64,000 bases of DNA from Megasphaera hutchinsoni (GTDB lineage: Bacteria; Bacillota; Negativicutes; Veillonellales; Megasphaeraceae): assembly GCF_001553405.1 (NCBI RefSeq), contig NZ_KQ960929.1, forward strand, positions 7,590 to 71,589. Reading direction: 5' to 3'. The notes below the pieces were generated by a model. That model ran no database searches. It was not told the DNA's origin and was given only the letters and a program-made list of their open reading frames with translations. This document shows, in pieces, positions 1 to 7,108 of the stretch. Every line of letters starts with the position of its first letter. Within the stretch, counting starts at the first letter, position 1. Made by a program: the position numbers and the translations under genes.

Positions 1-98
1 GAGAGTAATGTAATTCTATAAGTGTCTAAAACTTGACCCTAACGGTTTATATACTTGCCCCAGTTTGAGAGTAATGTAATTCTATAAGTGTTTAAAAT
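1..98 (+). CRISPR. Trailing end of a type II-like CRISPR array
   Basis: Positions 1-32 are the last 32 nt of a 36-nt repeat. A 30-nt spacer follows at 33-62 and a second repeat at 63-98. The repeat begins GTTTGAGAG and ends CTAAAAC, the GTTT...AAAC layout and 36/30 spacing typical of Cas9 (type II) arrays. The copy at 63-98 differs from the first at positions 92 and 98 (both C to T), as expected of a decaying terminal repeat. The array therefore probably runs left to right and ends here, with leader, cas genes and most spacers outside the window. No anti-repeat (tracrRNA) was seen nearby. Confidence 0.88.
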
Positions 99-247
99 AC
101 AATGGGAAAGTGACGCATCGGTTGCTGTGTCGGAACGGATGGAAATATTCTCCGAAAAACGGTTTTACAAGTGAAAGAGACGTGAAAAATAAGCGGCCAA
201 TGATGAGGCGACTTATTTTGCAATGTGTCCTATAGGCGGTAGCGAGG

Positions 248-290
248 AAAAAAAGAATCCGTATCTTGACTGATACGGATTCTTTTTTTC
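248..290. terminator. Bidirectional rho-independent terminator
   Basis: An 11-bp perfect stem (255-265 with 272-282, 6-nt loop) is flanked by an A-run on the left and a T-run on the right, so it can end transcription from either side. It separates the CRISPR array from the tadA relic. Confidence 0.8.
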
Positions 291-395
291 CGGTGTATAC
301 GGATGTGACACGATTTCGACGGTAGACGGTTGTGAGGAGTGGTTTGGGTGTATATGTGTATGTTGCAGGGGGAGTCTTGCAGGGAACGCGTATTT

Positions 396-581
396 TTACG
401 GTACGGGCGGTACGCGTTTTTTGCGTCGCAGGCGAAAGAAGCGGCGTAAGAGGTCGGCACATTCGTCGGCACGAATGCCGGCGGTAACGGCTACGCGATG
501 GTTCAAGCGGGGGTGGTCCGTCAGGTGAAAGAGGGTATGTACGGCTCCGGCTTTGGGGTGCGTCGTGTTGACTGGGTGTTT
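396..581 (-). pseudogene. tadA: Decayed tadA (tRNA adenosine deaminase) C-terminal relic
   Basis: The minus strand holds 61 codons before a TAA whose translation matches the TadA C-terminus: HPKAGAVHTL, then LNHRVAVTAGI, then ADECADLLRRFF, equivalent to the DPKxG...NHxxEVxxGVxxEECxxLLxxFF stretch of the family. TadA makes inosine-34 in tRNA-Arg. Reading upstream meets an in-frame stop at 582-584. Faint, frame-shifted resemblance to the rest of TadA may continue to about 720, but no start or intact zinc-binding Cys/His motif is readable. It is therefore a relic, and a functional copy should exist elsewhere. This stretch (about 290-830) looks richer in G+C than its surroundings. Confidence 0.75.
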
Positions 582-736
582 TTATACCTCTTTTTATCGT
601 TGCCGCCGGCTTCCGTACTGGCTTGTACGGTTACCATTGCCGTGCGGTTGGTGGCAGTGAAACGGCATTGGAAATTAGCGTTAATTCACAGAAAACGGCA
701 TAGACCGTATTTTTTCAGATAGGCAGGCGAAGTAAG

Positions 737-1045
737 GTGAAGAGAATGCGCAGGGGATGGCGGTTGGTGTTGGCAGTGGTCATGGTTTGCGGCGGTTTGG
801 GTGCCAGTATAGATGTTGTTGCGTATGAGGCAAGACGTAGAGGATATGACGTAGAAGCTTTGCCGAATAGTGAAGAATATAGATGGGGAAAGAACGGTGA
901 ATACACAAGCCTGTTAGAGGCGTGGTTTAGTATAATCAAATTTACAGAAAACGGGTCATGGAAAGGCTCTGAATTATTACGTGTTGATGATAATAATTTT
1001 AACGTTGAGATGATAAATAATATTTTGAAAAAGAGAGAAGAATGA
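737..1045 (+). CDS. Signal-peptide/toxin-domain chimera, probably a broken polymorphic toxin
   Basis: The 102-residue product (GTG start; an ATG follows three codons later) opens with a basic, hydrophobic leader resembling a signal peptide (residues 1-24, MKRMRRGWRLVL...). It then switches at VVAYEARRRGYDVEALPN, a stretch I associate with papain-fold (glutamine deamidase-type) polymorphic toxin domains; that match is from memory. In those domains a catalytic Cys lies just before VVAYE. Here the residues are ASID, so the Cys is missing and the toxin is probably inactive. Base composition changes near position 830 at the junction. Its stop overlaps the next start (ATGA), as in toxin-immunity pairs. 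A genuine secreted small protein is the alternative. Confidence 0.5.
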   Translation: MKRMRRGWRLVLAVVMVCGGLGASIDVVAYEARRRGYDVEALPNSEEYRWGKNGEYTSLLEAWFSIIKFTENGSWKGSELLRVDDNNFNVEMINNILKKREE

Positions 1046-1269
1046 TGGGTATACAAGAAAAGGCCACTCTATATGCAAAAAAACTTGGGTACAAGTATGC
1101 TGAACGTGATGGGCAGTATGAGGGGAAGGAAGTATATAGGTTGATAGGGGAAAATAAAAACGCCTTTGTCGGACAACCTCAATATATTATAGAAAAAGAA
1201 GGAAATTTTAGAGTATTAAAACCCAAAGAACATGATCAATATTTTTGGGGATTAACAAAGGTAAATTAA
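1042..1269 (+). CDS. Small hypothetical protein, candidate immunity protein
   Basis: The gene encodes 75 residues and its ATG overlaps the TGA of the toxin-like gene. The product is soluble, charged and Tyr-rich (KKLGYKYAERDGQYEG; VGQPQYIIEKEGNFRV), with no signal peptide or membrane segment. I do not recognise the family with certainty. Its overlap with a toxin-domain fragment, its size and its AT-rich composition make an immunity role plausible. That role is inferred from position only. Confidence 0.5.
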   Translation: MMGIQEKATLYAKKLGYKYAERDGQYEGKEVYRLIGENKNAFVGQPQYIIEKEGNFRVLKPKEHDQYFWGLTKVN

Positions 1270-1293
1270 CCTGTTTATGTTGGTGTGGGATAT

Positions 1294-1446
1294 ATGAGTA
1301 GTATAATGAAAGCGAGAATTGCCTATACGGGTTCTGCTTTAGACAATGGAGAAATGGGGATTCGAAATTTTACCAATGCTTTATTGCGTCGACTATTAGG
1401 TTTTTTGTGTGGAAGCAATGGGAGGAAAATTGGGAAAGTGGGGTAG
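1294..1446 (+). pseudogene. Truncated accessory gene, N-terminal fragment
   Basis: The 50-codon frame opens MSSIMKARIAYTGSALDNGE and continues to FTNALL. This resembles the N-terminus of a longer family found in mobile and accessory regions (pattern xIxYxGxxLDxGxM...LAPALLALG), after which the frame turns basic and stops at 1444. No good ribosome binding site is visible. I read it as the start of a gene truncated by deletion or frameshift. The family match is from memory. Confidence 0.4.
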
Positions 1447-1500
1447 CAAAATACATCTTTTATTGAAAAAATTGAATAAATTGAATAAATCGTGTTATAC

Positions 1501-1531
1501 AGATAAACGGATTTTACGTTTATCTTTTTTT
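1501..1531 (+). terminator. Rho-independent terminator
   Basis: A 9-bp perfect stem (1501-1509 with 1517-1525) with a 7-nt loop runs into seven T. It closes the small accessory gene cluster on the plus strand. Confidence 0.75.
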
Positions 1532-1544
1532 GTTGGAGGTAGTT

Positions 1545-1616
1545 ATGAAAAATGTGTTCGGCATGGCAAGTGATTTTTGCATAATATTTTTAGATATATA
1601 TCATTTACTAAAATAA
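1545..1616 (+). CDS. Possible 23-residue peptide gene
   Basis: An ATG preceded by a good ribosome binding site (TTGGAGGT, 1533-1540) opens a 23-codon frame ending TAA. The peptide is hydrophobic in its second half (IIFLDIYHLL). It may be the remains of a longer gene, or chance. Nothing else recognisable lies between 1447 and 1748. Confidence 0.2.
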   Translation: MKNVFGMASDFCIIFLDIYHLLK

Positions 1617-1748
1617 AGGCGAGTTAATGACTACAATGAGATAAAAAAATTTGTATATAGAAAAAATGGTACAATTAATTTTTATTAGCGTATAGTATGG
1701 ATATTAAGCAGTTGTTTAGGTTACGTAAAGAAAGTACACAATGTACCA

Positions 1749-2849
1749 TTAGATTCGAATATATTGGGAGCCATTCCAGATTTTTATACATTGTTTTAAT
1801 TGTAATTGTAGTAAGATTTGGGGTAATTTCGCTAGAGAGAGCCCACTCTTTAGAAGAATGTCTTCATATGACAATGGTGTTTCATAGGATAGAATTGCTA
1901 AAATTTGTGTTTCTTCAGGTGTGAGCGTAGTGGTAGCAACTGGTTGTGAATTAGGTATAGTAGGTGTGATTATTTTTTTATATTCAATGATAACGTCTTC
2001 TGTTTTCGTGAGGGCAATGGCCCCATTCCGCAAGAGGGCATTACTTCCCTGGCAGGTAAGAGAATAAATGCTGCCGGGGACGACAAAGATATCACGACCT
2101 TCTTCTAGGGCGAAATCTGTGGTAATGAGGGCACCGCTCTTAGCGGCAGCTTCGACAATGATAACTCCAGAGGATAGTCCAGCTATAATGCGATTTCGAG
2201 CAGGAAAATTAGCCGCTGAGGGAGGCGTACCGAAGGGGTATTCACTAAGGATACAGCCGTCATTTTTAATTATATTTGCAAATAAGGTGGTATTTTCTGG
2301 AGGATAGGTAATATCTATACCAGAGGCAATGACTACAATGGTTTTACCATTGCCTTGCAAGGCTCCTTGGTGTGCTTTGGTATCAATGCCACGAGCTCCG
2401 CCACTGACAATAATTACATCTTGTTGAGCTAATTCTTTTCCTAATTGATGGGCAACTCTATTGCCATAGGGGGATGATTTTCGTGATCCGACAATAGAGA
2501 TAAAAAGATGGTGAGCTGGTGGTAGTTTACCTTGACAATAGAGAATATATGGGGGTGTTGCTGTTTCTTTTAATAAAGGAGGATAAGTTTCATCGTATAT
2601 TGTAATTAAGGTGGTATTGAATTTTTCTAATAAGGCGGGCAAGCGAGATAAAAATTCGGGGTTTCTTCCTTTTTGTAATATAGAAATACAACTTTCATGA
2701 ATATCATATTTTTTTAATTCTACAGCCGTAGATTGCCAAATTTTTTTTACATCAGGAATTTTAGTCAATAGGTAAGTTAAGCGTTTATAGCCGATTCCAC
2801 GAATCATTTGGAGTGCGGCTAGATAGAGTCTATCTTCAGGTACCATCAT
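1749..2849 (-). CDS. dprA: DNA processing protein DprA
   Basis: DprA (366 residues) loads RecA onto incoming single-stranded DNA during transformation. A helix-hairpin-helix-like start (IRGIGYKRL, about 17-25) is followed by the Rossmann-type core with SGGARGIDTKAH (149-160), FPARNRIIAG and SGALITTDFALEEGR. A C-terminal winged-helix region occupies about 310-366. It is the last gene of yraN-comM-dprA on the minus strand, 11 bp after comM. The topA gene that often follows in Firmicutes is absent: the operon ends here against the degraded accessory stretch. Two adjacent ATGs are possible starts; the first has an AGGAGA site. Confidence 0.95.
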   Translation of the reverse strand: MMVPEDRLYLAALQMIRGIGYKRLTYLLTKIPDVKKIWQSTAVELKKYDIHESCISILQKGRNPEFLSRLPALLEKFNTTLITIYDETYPPLLKETATPPYILYCQGKLPPAHHLFISIVGSRKSSPYGNRVAHQLGKELAQQDVIIVSGGARGIDTKAHQGALQGNGKTIVVIASGIDITYPPENTTLFANIIKNDGCILSEYPFGTPPSAANFPARNRIIAGLSSGVIIVEAAAKSGALITTDFALEEGRDIFVVPGSIYSLTCQGSNALLRNGAIALTKTEDVIIEYKKIITPTIPNSQPVATTTLTPEETQILAILSYETPLSYEDILLKSGLSLAKLPQILLQLQLKQCIKIWNGSQYIRI

Positions 2850-2860
2850 AGTATCTCCTA

Positions 2861-4378
2861 TTACGGTTGAGGTAAGGTGTTACGATAACTAATTGCTTCA
2901 GCTATGTGACTATCTGTAATAGATTCAGACGCATCTAAATCGGCGATAGTTCGGGAAACTTTAATAACTCGATCAAAGCTGCGTGCACTCAATTTTAATG
3001 AATCGAATACATGTTGTAATAATTTTTGCCCGTCTGGCGTGAGGTGGCAGGTTTCTTTTACGGCACGATGGCCCATGTGAGCGTTACAATATAAGTGATA
3101 AGGTGCTAAACGGGTAACTTGACGTTCACGGGCAATACATACACGTTGGCGAATAGTTTGTGAGGTTTCTTGTTGTATATGAGAGGTTAATTCTTCATAT
3201 TTGGGGCGTTCTACAGAAACGTGAAGATCGATACGGTCTAAGAGCGGGCCTGAAATTTTTTGAATATAGCGTCGAATTTCGCGTGGGGTACAAGTGCAGG
3301 GACGTTCTTTATCACAAAGATAGCCACAAGGGCAAGGATTCATGGCAGCAATTAAGATAAAGCGTGCGGGGTAGGATAAGGTAGCTTGAATACGGGAAAT
3401 ATGAACGATACCATCTTCTAGTGGTTGTCGGAGTACTTCCAGTACGGTTCGAGGAAATTCAGGAAATTCATCTAAGAAGAGAACCCCATTATGACTAAGC
3501 GTGACTTCGCCAGGCTTAGGAATAGAGCCTCCGCCAATTAGTCCCCCCATAGAAATGGTATGATGGGGACTGCGAAAAGGCCGTTGTGTATGTAATTGAA
3601 CCTCATGAAAGAGGCCAGATACACTGTAAATTTTGGTGACTTCCATAGATTCTTGTAATGTCATGGGAGGTAAAATAGTAGGAATACGTTTGGCAAGCAT
3701 GGTTTTACCTGATCCCGGTGAGCCGATCATGAGGACATTGTGTCCGCCTGCAGCTGCAATTTCCAAGGCTCGTTTGGCTATATATTGACCTTGCACTTCG
3801 GAAAAATCTATATCGTAGGATAAAGGGGGATGGATGGGTACATCAAAATGGATAGGCTGTTGTGGTTTGGTTTGGGATAGATGGTTATATAGGGTTTGCA
3901 AGGTATCTACGGCATAAATGTTTATATTGGGACAAAGTGTTGCTTCCGCTTGATTTTCGGGATGGACGAAAACATTTGTAAATTTTTGGGCTCGGCCTTC
4001 TAGGAGCATGGGAAGTATACCGGTTACGGGTCTAGTTTTTCCGTCTAAGGCTAGTTCACCGATAAATAATGCATGCTCACAAACCTGTTCATCTAATTGT
4101 CCGCTTGATACGAGAATTCCAACGGCAATCGCCATATCTAGGCCAGCACTATCTTTTTTTAGGTCAGCTGGGGCAAGGTTTACGGTGATGCGTCGCATGG
4201 GAAATTCATAACCACTATTTTTAATAGCTGCACGAACTCTATCCTTTGATTCTTTTACAGCTGTTGTGGCTAGACCAACTAATTCAAAAGCGGGGAGACC
4301 ATTGGCAATATCAATTTCGACAGAAATAATGTGTCCTTGTAAACCGAGTACAGAGGCACTAAATGTGCGGGCAAACAT
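2861..4378 (-). CDS. comM: ComM/YifB-family AAA+ ATPase
   Basis: The product (505 residues, usual length) belongs to the Mg-chelatase-like AAA+ family. ComM is a hexameric helicase that promotes branch migration during natural transformation. A Lon-protease-like N-terminal domain is seen (PADLKKDSAGLDMAIAVG, about 70-87), then Walker A GSPGSGKTML (219-228), sensor/Walker B GVLFLDEFPEF and a cysteine cluster CPCGYLCDKERPCTC. It lies between yraN and dprA with gaps of 12 and 11 bp, so the three are probably one transcript. The pairing with dprA supports a role in DNA uptake. Confidence 0.94.
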   Translation of the reverse strand: MFARTFSASVLGLQGHIISVEIDIANGLPAFELVGLATTAVKESKDRVRAAIKNSGYEFPMRRITVNLAPADLKKDSAGLDMAIAVGILVSSGQLDEQVCEHALFIGELALDGKTRPVTGILPMLLEGRAQKFTNVFVHPENQAEATLCPNINIYAVDTLQTLYNHLSQTKPQQPIHFDVPIHPPLSYDIDFSEVQGQYIAKRALEIAAAGGHNVLMIGSPGSGKTMLAKRIPTILPPMTLQESMEVTKIYSVSGLFHEVQLHTQRPFRSPHHTISMGGLIGGGSIPKPGEVTLSHNGVLFLDEFPEFPRTVLEVLRQPLEDGIVHISRIQATLSYPARFILIAAMNPCPCGYLCDKERPCTCTPREIRRYIQKISGPLLDRIDLHVSVERPKYEELTSHIQQETSQTIRQRVCIARERQVTRLAPYHLYCNAHMGHRAVKETCHLTPDGQKLLQHVFDSLKLSARSFDRVIKVSRTIADLDASESITDSHIAEAISYRNTLPQP

Positions 4379-4390
4379 GAGTGAAACCTC

Positions 4391-4759
4391 CTAAAAGCAG
4401 GGAATAAAAGCATGTTGAATGTGATGAATTTGTTGATTTAGTGGTAATAAAGGAAAGATTTCTATTACGTCGAATCGACAAGACATTTCCCATTGTTCAT
4501 GCGCTTGTAAGTAACAAATGGCAGTTTTTGTAATTTGACGTTGTTTTTGTAGTGAAACGGCTTCCATTGGCAGACCACATGTACAAGAACGTCGAGTTTT
4601 TACTTCAATAAAGACAAGTATATCTTTATCTTGGGCGATAATATCAATTTCTCCAGTTCGGGTTTGATAATTACGGCATAGAATATGATATTTTTTTTTC
4701 TGTTGGAGATAGGTTGTTGCAATTTCCTCTCCATAGGCACCTAATAGTTTGGTATTCAT
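4391..4759 (-). CDS. YraN/UPF0102-family endonuclease-like protein
   Basis: The 122-residue protein has the UPF0102 layout: GEEIATTYL at the N-terminus, RNYQTRTGEIDIIAQD and VFIEVKTRRS. The E-x(n)-GEIDII-x(n)-EVK pattern is the PD-(D/E)xK nuclease core. Its cellular role is not settled. It is the first gene of the minus-strand yraN-comM-dprA operon, with a GGAGAA site before its ATG, and is divergent from the receptor genes. Confidence 0.88.
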   Translation of the reverse strand: MNTKLLGAYGEEIATTYLQQKKKYHILCRNYQTRTGEIDIIAQDKDILVFIEVKTRRSCTCGLPMEAVSLQKQRQITKTAICYLQAHEQWEMSCRFDVIEIFPLLPLNQQIHHIQHAFIPCF

Positions 4760-4978
4760 AATTCTCCTTTTTTATTTATTATATCAATATAAGATGAAAA
4801 TGATTTAAATTGTTGATGAAAAATAGATGAAATATAACATTCTAGTGCATGCGTATAATACATGTGGCGTATTCGTTAACGCATTGTGAGGACCTTATGA
4901 TTATATTGAGTTTATATATGATTTATGTTACCATTATTTTGATAACCAATTTCATTAATGTCATTAATAGGAGGTATT

Positions 4979-7093
4979 ATGAATAAATATATAGCACTTA
5001 CGTTAGTTGCACTTTTTTCTAGCACCGTCAGTAGTGAAGCGGCTGTACCGACAGGAATATTGGCACCGTCTTACGTGCATCCTGATTATATTGCGATGGA
5101 ACAATTGCGACCGACAAAAGATATCATTGTGATTACTAAAAAAGACATTCAAGAAAATGGATATACGAGTATATCTGAAGCCTTAAAACGACAGACCGGA
5201 ATTAACGTAGGTCTTACGGGAGAGGGGAGTATTGATATTCGTGGACAAGGTGATCAGTATGCAGATTCTAATATTCAAGTGTTAGTTGATGGTGTTCCTA
5301 TTACTACCTTAGTTAATCATCCAATTCACACGAATTATGATGTTGTTCCTATTGAAAATATTGAAAAAATAGAAATTATTCCTGGTGGTGGTTCGGTATT
5401 ATATGGGTCGGGAACGGTTGGGGGTGTGATTAATATTACGACTAATTTACGTTCCGTCCAGCGTGATCAAACGACAATTGGTATGCGGTATCAGCCGGAA
5501 GGATATAGGATGACAGGAAGTATCGCGACCCGGCCCAATGCACGTATTCGCATTACCGGAGGATATACGAAGTATAGAGAAAATTTATATTTTCAGGATA
5601 CGTGGCAAGGTGGAAATTATTATTTTACTGCTGTTCGTTATGAACCACGTAGTGGTACAGCGCTTACATTTCGGGCGAGTCATTTAGATAATCAAGGCCA
5701 ATATATTCAATTATTACAAACTCGTAAGATACAGCAATTTGGTAAGGATTATAAACCTGGATATAGAGATTTGACTGTAGGTGTTGATAAAGATGGTAAT
5801 AAGATTGTGCGTAAAATACGAGATTATAGTATAAAAGATCGAGTGTTGAATACGTATCATATGACGTATATGGCACCATTGGGAAAGTTTTGGAATATGG
5901 AAATAGAGGGTTTTACTCAGAACGGAAATTATGCTAACTTTGAATTAAAAAAAATGGAACATCATACGCAGGGGGGCATGCTAAGATTGAGCCGAAATGC
6001 AGGAAATCATAAGTGGTTATTCGGCATGGAAGGTACGACGCAACAAGCTAAGTTAGAATATAATGATTATCCGGAAGATAGTAAGCGTCCGGGGAAATAT
6101 TTGGTTGAACCGTTGTCGTTTTTTTATAAGAAGCAACTTCGTTCGGTATTTTTAATGCATACATTACAACATCATAAGTGGATACTTACGCAAGGAATTC
6201 GCCGAGAAGTTTTGCATTGGGATTATGATAAAAAGGGTGCCAAAGGGCTGGCAGGTAAAGATTCATCAAAACGATATAATACAGCAGCCGAATTATCATT
6301 AGCATATCAATATACAGATACAGGTAGTGTATTTGCACGTTATGAACGGGCGTATACTGTTCCTAATGGGATTCAAATTTCCGATAAGGTATTAGATCAG
6401 AATACATATGAACCTTTATATGTAACGTCATCAGCACAAGATGAAATATATGATTCATATGAATTAGGTTGGCGAGCAAAACTTGGTGCATCTACAATGA
6501 AAGCAAGTATTTTTTATAATAAAACGGATAATCAATTATGTCGGGTGGATACATTTTTTGGCATGCAAACAGAAACGAAGAATTTATTACAAACGAGACG
6601 ACGGGGAATTGAATTGTCGTTACAACAACAGATGGGAAAGTGGAAGTTTTTTGAAGGGTATACTTACGTTAATGGTTCAACTAATTATAATGAGACCGGA
6701 CGGAAGTTTTTGCAAGCGGAACCAGATAGTGAAATAAACTATGCTAAGAGTGGATTAAAAAAAGTGCCTGCTCATAAAGTGGTGCTTCGCTCAACCTATA
6801 TGCCGAATCGGCGAATGAAAATTAATGCTATGTATCGTTATGTTGGTGCGTATAAAAATTATTTGAATGAAAGCAAAAAAGGAGATGCTCGTGAAGGTGA
6901 TCTCGTTCATTCATATGGGGTATTGGATGTATCTATGTCGTATCAAGTACAACCAACATGGGCGATTTATGGTGGTATTACGAATGTATTTAATAAAGAA
7001 TATTATGAATTTAAAGAAGGTGAGGGGCCTTATAGTACGATTACGCATGGGGCTAATCGTACGTATTATATAGGGGTAAATTATACGCTATAA
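4979..7093 (+). CDS. TonB-dependent outer membrane receptor (first of tandem pair)
   Basis: The mature protein would be a gated 22-strand beta-barrel importing a scarce ligand, powered by TonB. The start at 4979 is chosen because AGGAGG lies 4 nt upstream and it opens a signal peptide (MNKYIALTLVALFSSTVSSEA, cut before AVP). A plug domain follows (about 45-155: KDIIVITKKDI, SIDIRGQG, VLVDGVPI, IEKIEIIPGGGSVLYGSGT and GGVINITTN), then the barrel. It has 704 residues. The downstream gene is a close paralogue. The ligand cannot be told from the sequence; a metal complex or siderophore is usual. No convincing Fur box precedes it. Confidence 0.93.
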   Translation: MNKYIALTLVALFSSTVSSEAAVPTGILAPSYVHPDYIAMEQLRPTKDIIVITKKDIQENGYTSISEALKRQTGINVGLTGEGSIDIRGQGDQYADSNIQVLVDGVPITTLVNHPIHTNYDVVPIENIEKIEIIPGGGSVLYGSGTVGGVINITTNLRSVQRDQTTIGMRYQPEGYRMTGSIATRPNARIRITGGYTKYRENLYFQDTWQGGNYYFTAVRYEPRSGTALTFRASHLDNQGQYIQLLQTRKIQQFGKDYKPGYRDLTVGVDKDGNKIVRKIRDYSIKDRVLNTYHMTYMAPLGKFWNMEIEGFTQNGNYANFELKKMEHHTQGGMLRLSRNAGNHKWLFGMEGTTQQAKLEYNDYPEDSKRPGKYLVEPLSFFYKKQLRSVFLMHTLQHHKWILTQGIRREVLHWDYDKKGAKGLAGKDSSKRYNTAAELSLAYQYTDTGSVFARYERAYTVPNGIQISDKVLDQNTYEPLYVTSSAQDEIYDSYELGWRAKLGASTMKASIFYNKTDNQLCRVDTFFGMQTETKNLLQTRRRGIELSLQQQMGKWKFFEGYTYVNGSTNYNETGRKFLQAEPDSEINYAKSGLKKVPAHKVVLRSTYMPNRRMKINAMYRYVGAYKNYLNESKKGDAREGDLVHSYGVLDVSMSYQVQPTWAIYGGITNVFNKEYYEFKEGEGPYSTITHGANRTYYIGVNYTL

Positions 7094-7108
7094 AAAGGAG
7101 ACCATGGA

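Noticed and set aside
300-400. tmRNA-like start (ACACGATTTCGACGG at about 307-321)
   Set aside because: Resembles the conserved tmRNA 5-prime element, but no acceptor-stem partner, tag-peptide frame or CCA end can be found; the apparent T-loop at about 500 is antisense to the tadA relic.
498-722. 74-codon plus-strand frame
   Set aside because: It is antisense to the tadA relic, has no ribosome binding site and no recognisable protein features.
1665-1750. 9-bp inverted repeat (AATGGTACA...TGTACCATT) overlapping the dprA stop
   Set aside because: The arms are 68 nt apart in AT-rich DNA with no T-run; chance is a sufficient explanation.
4800-4978. Fur box or riboswitch before the first tandem receptor
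   Set aside because: TTTTGATAACCAATTTCATT is only a weak Fur-like match and no conserved riboswitch core is visible; the leader is too short for a cobalamin riboswitch.
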